This document shows, piece after piece, positions 15,486-24,753 of a stretch of 32,053 nt of DNA. Origin of the DNA: Fidelibacterota bacterium. GTDB lineage: Bacteria > Fidelibacterota > Marinisomatia > SCGC-AAA003-L08 > GCA-002704045. The stretch is from the NCBI GenBank assembly GCA_002703375.1, contig NZTO01000013.1:19762-51814 (forward strand), written 5' to 3'. A program made the position numbers and the translations under genes. The notes beneath the pieces are model-generated. The model ran no database searches, was not told the DNA's origin, and saw nothing but the letters and a program-made list of their open reading frames with translations. Position 1 is the stretch's first letter, and each line of letters begins with the position of its first letter.

Positions 15486-16413
15486 TGTAATAATACCACT
15501 CTACAATGAGCAGGATTCTTTGAATGAATTATACTCTCAAATTCAAAAATCAGTTTCAGTTTATGATTATGAAATAATTTTTATTGATGATGGAAGTACA
15601 GATAAAAGTTGGGAAATTTTAAAAAAAATTTCAAATGAAAACTTTAGAGTCCAATTAATTAAATTTTATAATAATTTTGGTAAATCTGACGCATTGCAAG
15701 AAGGTTTTAAGTTAGCAAAAAATGAATATGTTATCACTATGGATGGGGATTTGCAAGATGATCCAAAAGAAATTCCCAATCTAATTAAAAAAATAGATGA
15801 AGGTTGGGATGTAGTCTCAGGTTGGAAAAAAAACCGTAAGGATCCAATAAATAAGACATTACCATCAAAAATCTTTAATGCAGTTACAAGTTTTTTTATT
15901 GGTTTGAGATTACATGATTATAATTGTGGATTAAAATGCTATAAAATAAAAGTTATTAAATCAATAAAACTTTATGGAGGATTGCATAGATATATACCTG
16001 CTATATGTTCACAAAAGGGATATAAAATATCTGAAATTGAAGTAAATCACAGAAAAAGAAAATTTGGAAAAACTAAATATGGTAATAAAAGATTTTTCGA
16101 TGGTTTTTTTGATTTAATTACTGTTTTGTTTCTGGGGAAATATACCAATCAACCCCTACATTTTTTTGGTTTTATTGGTTTATCGTCTTCATTAGCTGGA
16201 GTTTTAATTGAAACATATGTTTTATATTTAAAATACTTTAGAGGAGAACCCTTTCAGTTACATTTTGCTTTATTAATTTTAGGTGTATTATTTATTATTG
16301 TTGGAATACAATTTTTTTCTATTGGTTTAATTGGAGAAATGATTGTTGGTTCAATTAGTAATAATGACAAAAAAAGAATAGATCTAATTGTAAAAAATGA
16401 TTTTAAAAAATAA
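15472..16413 (+). CDS. Family 2 glycosyltransferase with C-terminal membrane helices (DPM1/GtrB-like)
   Basis: The GT-A domain shows VSVIIPLYNEQDSL at residues 4-17, then IIFIDDGSTDKSW and the metal-binding MDGDLQDDP. The segment HRYIPAICSQKGYKISEIEV is typical of polyprenyl-phosphate sugar transferases. Two transmembrane helices end the protein (about 225-300). Members of this branch move a sugar from a nucleotide donor to a polyprenyl phosphate on the inner face of the membrane. The resulting lipid-linked sugar could serve the glycan genes downstream. Its ATG lies inside the TPR gene, and its TAA shares a base with the next ATG (TAATG). Confidence 0.88.
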   Translation: MKTVSVIIPLYNEQDSLNELYSQIQKSVSVYDYEIIFIDDGSTDKSWEILKKISNENFRVQLIKFYNNFGKSDALQEGFKLAKNEYVITMDGDLQDDPKEIPNLIKKIDEGWDVVSGWKKNRKDPINKTLPSKIFNAVTSFFIGLRLHDYNCGLKCYKIKVIKSIKLYGGLHRYIPAICSQKGYKISEIEVNHRKRKFGKTKYGNKRFFDGFFDLITVLFLGKYTNQPLHFFGFIGLSSSLAGVLIETYVLYLKYFRGEPFQLHFALLILGVLFIIVGIQFFSIGLIGEMIVGSISNNDKKRIDLIVKNDFKK

Positions 16414-17534
16414 TGAAGATTAATATTGTTGGAGTTGCACCGCCATATAGGGGAGGGATTGCACTTCATAATGCTTTTCTATTTAAATATTTATCAAAAA
16501 AACACGAAGTTATCTTCTATAATTTTCTTAGGCAGTATCCTAATCTACTTTTTCCTGGCAAAACCCAATTTACCAATAAATCATCCTTAATTATACCTTC
16601 AAAAAGAATTATTGATTCAATTAATCCATTTACTTGGCATAAAACTTCAAACCTAATTATTAATAATAATCCTGATTTAGTAATATTTAGAACTTGGAAT
16701 GTATTTTTTTGTTTAATGTTTGGCTATATAGCAAAAAAAATAAAAAAAAGATCTTCAATAAAAACATTAGTTATTTGTGATAATATATTGCCACATGAAA
16801 GAACTGTGTTTGATAAAATTTTAATGAAAAGTTTTTTGAAAAAAATGGATTTTCACATAGTGCAATCTTCAATTGTTGAACAAGAATTACTAAATTTATT
16901 ACCAAATGCAATTTATAAAAAATTATTTCATCCAATATATGATAATTTTGGATCTATACAAGATAAAGTAAAAATGAAAAAGAAAAAGTCTATCAAAACT
17001 AAATACGTAATTTTATATGCAGGTTTAGTTAGATCTTATAAAGGTTTTGATATTCTTATTCAATCAATAAAGCATATTAAAAAAAAACTTGATGACTTTT
17101 TAGTTTTAGCTATTGGTGAATCATATGAAGATCCAAAAAAATATAATTCTTTAGTTGAAAAAGAAGGTGTATCAGAATTTTTCTTTTGGGAAAATAGATA
17201 TGTACCTGATGATGAAATTAAAGAATATTTTAGTATTTGTGATGTTGTTGCATTACCGTATAAAACAGCTTCTCAAAGTGGTATAATCCCAATAGCATAC
17301 CATTTTGAAAAACCTGTAGTAGTAACTAGTGTTGGTGGTCTCCCCGAAATGGTTAAAAATAACAAAACTGGGATAGTTATTGAACCAAATAATCCAAAAG
17401 TATTAGGTGACGTAATAGCAAAAAATTTAAAGAATGATAATTTTATAAAAATGTCGAATAACGTTAAAAAATTTAAAAAACAATTTTCTTGGGAAAATTT
17501 TGTAAGAGGGATAGAATCATTAATCAAAATTTAA
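16413..17534 (+). CDS. Family 4 glycosyltransferase (GT-B fold)
   Basis: This 373-residue GT-B protein opens with IVGVAPPYRGGIALHNAF, the glycine-rich acceptor-side loop. The C-terminal half carries the donor-binding signature: LYAGLVRSYKGFDILIQSI, then ALPYKTASQSGIIPIAY (the E-x7-E region is degenerate, with Q and S before GIIP) and PVVVTSVGGLPEMV. Such enzymes retain the donor anomeric configuration and extend lipopolysaccharide, exopolysaccharide or lipid-linked glycans in the cytoplasm. Donor and acceptor cannot be told. The start overlaps the preceding stop by one base, and the 3' end is overlapped by the next glycosyltransferase. Confidence 0.87.
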   Translation: MKINIVGVAPPYRGGIALHNAFLFKYLSKKHEVIFYNFLRQYPNLLFPGKTQFTNKSSLIIPSKRIIDSINPFTWHKTSNLIINNNPDLVIFRTWNVFFCLMFGYIAKKIKKRSSIKTLVICDNILPHERTVFDKILMKSFLKKMDFHIVQSSIVEQELLNLLPNAIYKKLFHPIYDNFGSIQDKVKMKKKKSIKTKYVILYAGLVRSYKGFDILIQSIKHIKKKLDDFLVLAIGESYEDPKKYNSLVEKEGVSEFFFWENRYVPDDEIKEYFSICDVVALPYKTASQSGIIPIAYHFEKPVVVTSVGGLPEMVKNNKTGIVIEPNNPKVLGDVIAKNLKNDNFIKMSNNVKKFKKQFSWENFVRGIESLIKI

Positions 17535-18379
17535 AATTTAAAATTAAAATTTTAATATTGAATTGGAATGGTAAAAATGATACCATCCAATGTTTAGAAT
17601 CACTAGAAAAACAATTAAATCTCAATCAATCAATTTTGCTAATTGATAATGGTTCAACTGATGGATCTGTTAGTAAAATATCAAAATTATTTCCAAATAT
17701 TGAAATTTTACAACTTAGAAACAATTTCGGCTTTTCTGGGGGTATGAATAAAGGTTTAAATCATTTAAAAAAAGATAAACCTGATTTTGTTATTTTTATG
17801 AATAATGATATTATTGCATCTGACTCTTTTTTAGAAAAATTATTAAATGGTATAAATCAATATGGTAAAAATAATATTTTAAGTCCATTAATATGCTATC
17901 ATTCAGATAAAAATAAAATTTGGTATGGTGGTGGACAAATAAAATTATGGCGTGGTAAAATTACCCATTCATATATTAGAAAAAAGATAAGTGATTTAAA
18001 TATGAAATCATATGAAATTACTGATTATGTTAGTGGATGTTGTCTTGCTATATCTTGGGATCTAATTAATAAATTAAATGGTTTTAACGAATCATTTAAT
18101 ATGTATTCAGAGGATGTAGATCTCTGTATTAGAGCAAAAAAATTGAATGCTAAATGTTATGTAGTTACAGAATCAGTAATTTGGCATAAAATATCAAAAT
18201 CTATTGGTGGTAATCTTTCATTTAAAAAAAACTTACGAAAATTACGATCTACAATAAAACTAATAAATTTACATTCTAATTTTTTTAATAAATTAACTGG
18301 AATTTTAGGTTTGGTTATAATTTCAATAATTCATTTACCAAAAATTTTAATTCATAATTCTCGTAAAAAACATGAATAA
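17519..18379 (+). CDS. Family 2 glycosyltransferase (rhamnosyltransferase-like), probable ATT or ATC start
   Basis: The GT-A motifs are KILILNWNGKNDTIQCLESL near the start, LLIDNGSTDGS, LRNNFGFSGGMNKGL and FMNNDIIAS (metal-binding region), then YVSGCCLAISWDLI and MYSEDVDLCIRAK (catalytic base region). This set is typical of the WbbL/rhamnosyltransferase branch. The ORF track starts at a TTG at 17489 that has no ribosome binding site and adds residues unlike the family. AGAGGG (17505-17510) lies eight bases before ATT 17519 and five before ATC 17516, so a non-standard start is likely, although the AGAGGG also encodes part of the upstream protein. The 3' end overlaps the sulfotransferase gene by eight bases. 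Confidence 0.8.
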   Translation: MNQNLKFKIKILILNWNGKNDTIQCLESLEKQLNLNQSILLIDNGSTDGSVSKISKLFPNIEILQLRNNFGFSGGMNKGLNHLKKDKPDFVIFMNNDIIASDSFLEKLLNGINQYGKNNILSPLICYHSDKNKIWYGGGQIKLWRGKITHSYIRKKISDLNMKSYEITDYVSGCCLAISWDLINKLNGFNESFNMYSEDVDLCIRAKKLNAKCYVVTESVIWHKISKSIGGNLSFKKNLRKLRSTIKLINLHSNFFNKLTGILGLVIISIIHLPKILIHNSRKKHE

Positions 18380-19286
18380 ATATATAAAACCTAATTTTTT
18401 TATTGTTGGTGCACCAAAGTGTGGAACAACTTCAATTTATTCCTATTTGAGTCAACACCCACAAGTTTTTATGTCAAAATTTAAAGAACCACATTTTTTT
18501 GGAAAAGATTTAACTAGAAAAGGCAAATTATATAACTTTAATGAAGAATCATATATCAGATTATTTAAAAATTCAAATTATTTTAAAGTAAAAGGAGAAG
18601 CATCTACATTTTATCTATATTCAAAAGAGGCTGCAAAAGAAATTCATTCCTTCAATCCTAATTCAAAAATTCTAATTTTATTAAGAGAACCCACAGAGAT
18701 GATATATTCAATGCATTCTCAATATATACACAGTCAAAATGAGGACGTTTTAGATTTTAAAAAAGCATTAAATTTAGAGCAGGATAGATTGAAAGGTTAT
18801 CATATACCTCATTTAATTGACTTAAAAGAGAAAATATTTTACAAAGATTATATAAAGAAAATGCCTAATAGAATTAAAAATTATTTTGATATTTTTGGTA
18901 GGTCAAATGTTCACATAACATTATTAGATGATCTCAAGAATGACTGTGAGCTAGAGTATAAAAAAATTATTAGATTTTTAGGAGTAGATGAGACTTTTAT
19001 TCCAAATTTTGAAATTTACAATACTAACAAAAAAGTTAAATATCTCTTTATTCAAAAAATAATTAAAATGTATGGTTTAGCTCTAGGTGATATTAGGAAA
19101 AGGTTTTGGTCAAACAAACCAATTGGTATTATGAAAAAGATAACAGAATTAAATACAATATATACAGAAAGGAATGAAATGGATTTTGATTTAAGAAAAT
19201 CATTGAAAAAAGAATTTTTGTCAATAATTGATCAAATTGAAGATATTACTTTTTTAAATTTATCTAATTGGAAAATAAATGATTGA
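18372..19286 (+). CDS. Sulfotransferase (PAPS-dependent)
   Basis: The 5'-phosphosulfate loop is VGAPKCGTTSIYSYL (PKCGTTS at residues 15-21), and the 3'-phosphate-binding motif is LLREPTEMIYSMHS, with Arg105 and Ser113. The 304-residue length and the motif KEPHFFG, typical of heparan-sulfate-type bacterial sulfotransferases, support the call. The enzyme would move a sulfate group from PAPS to a hydroxyl or amine of a glycan. Its position between glycosyltransferases, overlapping both neighbours by eight bases, suggests that the glycan made here is sulfated. The exact acceptor is unknown. Confidence 0.88.
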   Translation: MNKYIKPNFFIVGAPKCGTTSIYSYLSQHPQVFMSKFKEPHFFGKDLTRKGKLYNFNEESYIRLFKNSNYFKVKGEASTFYLYSKEAAKEIHSFNPNSKILILLREPTEMIYSMHSQYIHSQNEDVLDFKKALNLEQDRLKGYHIPHLIDLKEKIFYKDYIKKMPNRIKNYFDIFGRSNVHITLLDDLKNDCELEYKKIIRFLGVDETFIPNFEIYNTNKKVKYLFIQKIIKMYGLALGDIRKRFWSNKPIGIMKKITELNTIYTERNEMDFDLRKSLKKEFLSIIDQIEDITFLNLSNWKIND

Positions 19287-19986
19287 GGAACCTCTTATCA
19301 ATATACTCATAAGAACCTCAGGTCGTCCAGTTTATTTTAAAAAATGCATTGATAGTATAAGAAAACAGGATTATAGTAATTACCGGATTCTAATATCTTA
19401 TGATACCAAAGAAGATTTAAAATATATTAAATCAAATACTAATAGTAATGATTTTATTTTATTTTGTAAAATATCTGATTCAACTAAAGAAAATTTTCCT
19501 TACAATTTATATATAAATGATCTATACGAATTTGTAAACAGTGGTTGGATCCTTGTTCTTGATGATGATAATATGTTTATTTCAAATGAATCATTAACTA
19601 AAGTAGCGAAATTATTAAAAAAAGAAAATCAATTAGTTGTTTGGAAAGTTAAATTATTTGATAAAGTTATCCCATCTAAAAGCTTTAACAAACAACCTAC
19701 TCTTTATGACATTGATTCTTCAAACTTTATTTTTCACTCAAGTTACAAATATAAATTAGGTCAATGGGATGGCAATAAATGTGCTGATTTTAGATTGGCT
19801 TTAAAACTATATAAAAATTTAGATTCTACAATTTGGATTGATGAGTTGATCATTGCTTCACAAAGGAAACATATATATGGTGGCAAAGGAATGAGAGACG
19901 ATGCAAATTACTCGTTACCTTTTAATAAAAAGATAAGTAATAAAGTAAAAATGTTTTTTTGGAAATTAAAACAAGGAATGAAATGA
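19279..19986 (+). CDS. GT-A-like glycosyltransferase domain protein
   Basis: The N-terminus INILIRTSGRPVYFKKCIDS with RKQDYSNYRILISYD matches the start of GT-A glycosyltransferases. LVLDDDNMF carries the DxD-like metal-binding motif. A trimmed second half (235 residues in total) includes WDGNKCADFRLALKLYK. It is shorter than usual GT2 enzymes and lacks a clear acceptor motif, so activity is likely but not certain. It overlaps the sulfotransferase gene by eight bases and the YfhO-like gene by four (ATGA). Confidence 0.7.
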   Translation: MIEEPLINILIRTSGRPVYFKKCIDSIRKQDYSNYRILISYDTKEDLKYIKSNTNSNDFILFCKISDSTKENFPYNLYINDLYEFVNSGWILVLDDDNMFISNESLTKVAKLLKKENQLVVWKVKLFDKVIPSKSFNKQPTLYDIDSSNFIFHSSYKYKLGQWDGNKCADFRLALKLYKNLDSTIWIDELIIASQRKHIYGGKGMRDDANYSLPFNKKISNKVKMFFWKLKQGMK

Positions 19987-22349
19987 TAAATTCTAGTAAC
20001 AAACAATTATATTTAATTTTTAGTTTGGTAAGTTTATTAATTTTAACTTTTTTATTTAGAAAACTACTTTTTGGTAGCTATAGTTTTATTGGACCTGATT
20101 CCTTATCTCCTCAAGCAATAAAAGTAGGTATAGAATTTATCAAAAATAAAACAGGTGAATACCCATTATGGCTTCCATGGATTTTTAGTGGATTACCATC
20201 TGTTCATTCATTTCAAAATATTTCAGATTTTTATTTTCCTCATTATATTTATAAGTTTTTTAATAATTTTTTTGGTGTGCAGTTCATATGGAATTATATA
20301 GCACATTTTATTTTTGGTGGTATGGGTTGTGTATTACTGCTAAAAAGATTCAAAGTAGATAACTTTTCAGCCTTATTCGGTGGGTTAGCATTTATGCTTA
20401 CACCTTATTTGATAACAATGGTTGTACACGGTCACGGTAGTCAAATGATGACTGCTGTTTACATCCCTTGGGCAGTCTGGGCTATTCATAGACTTACATT
20501 TAATCCAAATTATCAAAATATAGGTATTTTAGCACTTATCATTGGTTTGCAACTACAAAGAGCCCATGTACAAATTGCCTACTATACTTGGATGTTAATT
20601 GGATTATATATTTTACTAATTTTATTTAACCAGATTAAATTGTTTGATGATAAAAATAAATTAATTACAATAGGAAAAACTATTATTGGCTTATTAATTG
20701 GATTGGGTTTTTCATTGTCAATTTATATACCTGCACTTGAATATACATCTTTTTCAACAAGAGCAGGTAGTGGTGGTGGAGCAGGCTTAGATTATGCAAC
20801 ACAATGGTCTTTTAGTTTATTAGAATTAGGCACATTTATTTTACCATCTTTTGTAGGTTTTGGTGGTATATCATATTGGGGTAATATGCCGTTTACGGAT
20901 TATCCTAATTATATGGGTTTAATAATATTAATTTTATCAATAATTGGTGCTTTAAAATCAAAAATATCAGAAAAAAAATTGTTTATATTAGTTATCATTT
21001 TTTCTTTTCTGTTGTCTTTAGGTAAAAACTTTTCATTATTCTATAGTTTTTTTTACAATTATTTTCCTTTTTTTAAAAAATTCAGAGTTCCTGTAATGAT
21101 TTTAATTTTATTACAATTTTCAGTTTCAATTTTGTCTGGTTTGGGGCTTAATTATATTAGGCAAACTTTAAATGATTACGAAGTTAATAGTTTTTTAAAA
21201 AAATTTCTTATAACAGCAGCCTCCACAGGATTAGTTTTTTTATTATTTGGGAAGGATATAATTTCAAAATTTTTACCTAACAACGATTTAATTAACAGAT
21301 ATGGTTTAAATGCCCAGCAAACTATTAATGAACTCAGATATTCCTTATTATACAGTGAAATAAAAATCATGTTCATTATGTTAATATTTGTATCTATTAT
21401 TATTTATCTTTACAAAAATAAAAATTATAATTGGTCTTTGGTAGCCATTAGTTTAACAGTAATATCAATTTTTGATTTATCCTATGTAAATTATAAAATA
21501 ATTGAGCCATCAGAAAAATCATATAGAAGTAGTACATTAAGTCCATCAATAACTAAAAAAAGATATTTGAATGAAGATGAGATTATAAAATTTTTGAAAA
21601 AGGACACATCAAATTTTAGAATTTTACCAACACAACCTTTAGATAAAGAAAATAGATGGTCGGCTTTTAACATTGAGAGTATCTATGGCTATCATCCAGC
21701 TAAATTAAATAATTATAACGAATTTATGAACAATGTAGGATTTTCTAATACTAATATTTTACAAATGTTAAATATAAAATATTTGATAACTTTTCAAAAA
21801 TTAGATCATGATTCATTTGAGAAAGTATTTACTGGAAAACTATTTCATAATAATAAATATAATAATGCTAATGTTTACTTATTTAAAAACTTTATTGATA
21901 GAGCTTTTTTTGTAGAAAAATTAAAATATATTGAACGTTATGACGATGCATTTAAATATTTAGAAAACAATACAAAATCTTATATTAAAGAATCCTTAAT
22001 AAGAGAGGATTTAGATTTGAAGACATATAGTGGTATTGGAATGATTAAATTTATACAATCTTATCCTAACGAAATTATAATTGAAACTAATTCAAATGAT
22101 AAACAATTTTTAGTTTTAAGTGAAATCTATTATCCTGAAGGTTGGAAAGTATTTGTTAATAATCAAGAAAGTAAAATATATGAAGTCAATGCATTATTAA
22201 GGGGTGTTGAGTTGCCTGAAGGTAAAAATATTGTAAAATTCAAATTTTCACCAAGTGATGTAAAATTGGGATCTATTTTATCTATTATAAGTACACTTAT
22301 TATTATTTTATTTCTATTTAGCTCTTTATTTAAAAAAAATGAAAAATAA
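19983..22349 (+). CDS. YfhO-like multi-pass membrane protein (GT-C-like)
   Basis: The protein of 788 residues has about twelve to fourteen membrane helices in its first two thirds, then a soluble C-terminal domain. The family features are IPWAVWAIHR and HGHGSQM in the membrane part, IYGYHPAKLNNYNEF in the middle and YYPEGWKVFVNNQ followed by LLRGVELPEG at the end. In Bacillus, YfhO is a membrane glycosyltransferase-like protein that adds sugars to lipoteichoic acid from a lipid-linked donor. A similar step on the outer face of the membrane fits this locus. The ORF track start (TTG 19959) is replaced by ATG 19983, which follows AAGG and overlaps the preceding TGA as ATGA. Confidence 0.82.
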   Translation: MINSSNKQLYLIFSLVSLLILTFLFRKLLFGSYSFIGPDSLSPQAIKVGIEFIKNKTGEYPLWLPWIFSGLPSVHSFQNISDFYFPHYIYKFFNNFFGVQFIWNYIAHFIFGGMGCVLLLKRFKVDNFSALFGGLAFMLTPYLITMVVHGHGSQMMTAVYIPWAVWAIHRLTFNPNYQNIGILALIIGLQLQRAHVQIAYYTWMLIGLYILLILFNQIKLFDDKNKLITIGKTIIGLLIGLGFSLSIYIPALEYTSFSTRAGSGGGAGLDYATQWSFSLLELGTFILPSFVGFGGISYWGNMPFTDYPNYMGLIILILSIIGALKSKISEKKLFILVIIFSFLLSLGKNFSLFYSFFYNYFPFFKKFRVPVMILILLQFSVSILSGLGLNYIRQTLNDYEVNSFLKKFLITAASTGLVFLLFGKDIISKFLPNNDLINRYGLNAQQTINELRYSLLYSEIKIMFIMLIFVSIIIYLYKNKNYNWSLVAISLTVISIFDLSYVNYKIIEPSEKSYRSSTLSPSITKKRYLNEDEIIKFLKKDTSNFRILPTQPLDKENRWSAFNIESIYGYHPAKLNNYNEFMNNVGFSNTNILQMLNIKYLITFQKLDHDSFEKVFTGKLFHNNKYNNANVYLFKNFIDRAFFVEKLKYIERYDDAFKYLENNTKSYIKESLIREDLDLKTYSGIGMIKFIQSYPNEIIIETNSNDKQFLVLSEIYYPEGWKVFVNNQESKIYEVNALLRGVELPEGKNIVKFKFSPSDVKLGSILSIISTLIIILFLFSSLFKKNEK

Positions 22350-23490
22350 ATCATTTAAAATTAAATTAGGATTACTTTTTTTAGGTATAATTGTTTTTTT
22401 AATTATTTTTTTTATAAATAGAGAAATAATTAATAATGTTAGACAAGATGCTAAATCTCAGGTAGAAAATATCGCGCTTGCGTACTCTGAAGTTATCCAC
22501 AAGGAACAAGGAGATATCCCAAATTTTATTAGTATTTTTTTGCCAACAATTAATTTTCCATTTGTTATTACTTTTAATGGAGAATTTTATGGACATAATG
22601 ATCATCAAATTTTTAAAAATAAAAATGATAATGAATTAAATAAATTTATTCAAAAATTTATTTTAGATAATAATTCAAAATTTGACCCTCTACCTATAAT
22701 TTGGAATGATGAAATCATGGGTAAAATTCATTATGGTGATCCAAATATTATTTTACAATTGACTCTGCTGCCGTATATAGAAATTAGTTTTATAATAGTA
22801 TTTATTATCTTTGTCTTTTGGGGTTTTAAAATTATTAGAGATAGCGAGAAAAATTTGATTTGGGCTGGAATGGCACGAGAAACTGCTCATCAGCTTGGAA
22901 CACCAATATCGTCACTTTACGGATGGATGAAGCTTCTTGAAGAGAATTCTATAAAAAAAGATGAAATTTACAGTTCAATTAATGAAGATTTAAATAGACT
23001 TAGAGATATTTCTGATAGATTTTACAAAATTGGTACAAAACCTAAATTAGAAAAAATAAATATAATTTTGATGATACAAGAAATCAAAAATTATTTCACT
23101 AAACGATTATCTAAAAAAACTTTAATTAATATATGTTATAATGATGATGAAAGTTTTTTTTTAAAAGGAGATTTGATATTACTTGTTTGGGCTATAGAAA
23201 ATATAATTAAAAACGCATTGGATGCCTCAAAAATTGACCCTGTAATAAATATAAACATTTTAAAAAATGATAAATCTTTAATTATAGATTTTTGTGATAA
23301 TGGAATTGGAATAAATAAATCTAAATGGAAAAAAATATTTGAACCTGGATATACATCTAAGAAAAAGGGTTGGGGACTTGGATTAAGTTTAACTAAAAGA
23401 ATTATTGAAGATTTACACAATGGAATAATTTCTGTATTAAAATCAAATCATAAAGGAACAACATTAAGATTAGAATTTAATATAAACTAG
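22339..23490 (+). CDS. Sensor histidine kinase, orphan
   Basis: One transmembrane helix lies at residues 10-27 and a second at about 142-165, with a periplasmic sensor region of some 115 residues between them. The H-box is MARETAHQLGTPISSL with His184, the N-box is AIENIIKNALDAS (285-297), then DFCDNGIGI (G1) and KGWGLGLSLTKR (G2). This H-box type is common in Bacteroidota kinases. No response regulator gene is found in the window, so the partner is elsewhere. The gene overlaps the YfhO-like gene by eleven bases and may be expressed with the glycan run, perhaps sensing envelope state. Its stop codon lies inside a long hairpin. Confidence 0.88.
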   Translation: MKNKSFKIKLGLLFLGIIVFLIIFFINREIINNVRQDAKSQVENIALAYSEVIHKEQGDIPNFISIFLPTINFPFVITFNGEFYGHNDHQIFKNKNDNELNKFIQKFILDNNSKFDPLPIIWNDEIMGKIHYGDPNIILQLTLLPYIEISFIIVFIIFVFWGFKIIRDSEKNLIWAGMARETAHQLGTPISSLYGWMKLLEENSIKKDEIYSSINEDLNRLRDISDRFYKIGTKPKLEKINIILMIQEIKNYFTKRLSKKTLINICYNDDESFFLKGDLILLVWAIENIIKNALDASKIDPVININILKNDKSLIIDFCDNGIGINKSKWKKIFEPGYTSKKKGWGLGLSLTKRIIEDLHNGIISVLKSNHKGTTLRLEFNIN

Positions 23491-23515
23491 GAGATTTAAA
23501 TTAAATCTCCTAGTT
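23485..23515. terminator. Bidirectional hairpin between convergent operons
   Basis: The arms aactaggagattta and taaatctcctagtt are perfectly complementary over 14 bases around a three-base loop. The hairpin includes the kinase stop codon (23488-23490) and lies 28 bases from the ftsZ stop. It separates two convergent units. No strong T-run follows on either strand, so it may be a barrier or processing structure rather than a textbook intrinsic terminator. Confidence 0.65.
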
Positions 23516-23542
23516 ATAAAAGAACACATTTGTTAAACTTAT

Positions 23543-24733
23543 TTACATTGCATTTTTTCTATTTCTAATGAATGCTGGAACGTCAAGATCATCATCACCG
23601 AAAGATAAAATATTATTATCTTTCATCTCATTTGAATCATTTTGTTTATTAGAATCATTATCAGATTGAAATGACCTTACTGATTCATTTGATTTATTAT
23701 CAATTGATAAATTATTTAATGGTGTTTCTTTGCTGAATCTATTGTAGCTTGAATTAGACATTTCATACTCATCATTATTAATACCTGTAGCAATCACTGT
23801 AACTCTAATTTCATCATTATTATCATTATCTGTCACAAAACCACTTATTATATCTGCATCTTCTCCTGCTTCTTCTTGGATTATTGTACAAGCATCATTT
23901 AGTTCATGTATTGACATGTCTTTAGGCCCAGTTATATTTATTAATAAACCTTTTGCGCCTCTAATGTTAACATCTTGTAATAAAGGTGAATTTATGGCTT
24001 TTTGCGCAGCTAAAATTGCACGTTCTTCTCCATGTGCAATGCCAGTACCCATTATTGCATCTCCTTGATTTATCATTACTTTTTTTACATCAGCAAAATC
24101 TAAATTAATTTTTCCAGGTATATTTATTATTTCAGATATCCCTTTTGTAGCTTGATGTAAAATACTATCAGCTTGTTTGAATGACTCATCTATTGAAGTA
24201 TTTAAGTCAGTTATCGTTAATAAAACTTCATTAGGAATTACTAATAATGTATCACAATTTTTTTTGAGTTCCATTATTCCTTCTAAAGCTCTTTTTGTTC
24301 TTTTTGGGCCTTCAAAAGAAAAAGGCTTTGTTACAACTCCAACAGTTAAAGCATTACATTCTTCTCTTGCTATTTTAGCAATTACTGGAGCAGCTCCCGT
24401 ACCAGTTCCTCCACCCATTCCTGCAGTTATAAATACCATGTCAGATCCAGTAATCATTTCAATTAAGGCTTCTTTACTTTCTTCAGCAGCTTGTTTACCA
24501 GTATCTGAATTAGCACCTGCTCCTAGTCCTTTTGTTAATTCCTTTCCTATTTGTAATTGTTTTTGTGAATTGTTATCTTCAAGATCTTGAGCATCTGTAT
24601 TTATTGCTAAATATTCAACTCCTTTAATACCATCTTTGATCATTCTATTTAAGGCGTTATTACCAGCTCCGCCAACGCCGATTACTGTAATGTTAGCCTT
24701 TTGATCTTGATAATTGCTTGGTTCAAATAACAT
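23543..24733 (-). CDS. ftsZ: Cell division GTPase FtsZ
   Basis: FtsZ polymerises into the division ring under the membrane. The GTP-binding signature GGGTGTGAAP is at residues 107-116, with VGGAGNNALNRM at 20-31 and the T7 loop PGKINLDFADV around 205-216, which completes the catalytic site of the next subunit. An Asn/Ser-rich linker of about 65 residues precedes a conserved C-terminal tail, DLDVPAFIRNRKNAM, that binds FtsA and other partners. The 396-residue length is normal. It is the last gene of the cluster, 20 bases after ftsA, with AAGGA before its ATG. Confidence 0.97.
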   Translation of the reverse strand: MLFEPSNYQDQKANITVIGVGGAGNNALNRMIKDGIKGVEYLAINTDAQDLEDNNSQKQLQIGKELTKGLGAGANSDTGKQAAEESKEALIEMITGSDMVFITAGMGGGTGTGAAPVIAKIAREECNALTVGVVTKPFSFEGPKRTKRALEGIMELKKNCDTLLVIPNEVLLTITDLNTSIDESFKQADSILHQATKGISEIINIPGKINLDFADVKKVMINQGDAIMGTGIAHGEERAILAAQKAINSPLLQDVNIRGAKGLLINITGPKDMSIHELNDACTIIQEEAGEDADIISGFVTDNDNNDEIRVTVIATGINNDEYEMSNSSYNRFSKETPLNNLSIDNKSNESVRSFQSDNDSNKQNDSNEMKDNNILSFGDDDLDVPAFIRNRKNAM

Positions 24734-24753
24734 GTGTGTGTGTTCCTTTCTTT

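Noticed and set aside
24177-24590. 137-codon open frame on the + strand
   Set aside because: It lies wholly inside ftsZ on the opposite strand. The protein has no recognisable motif, and ftsZ is certain.
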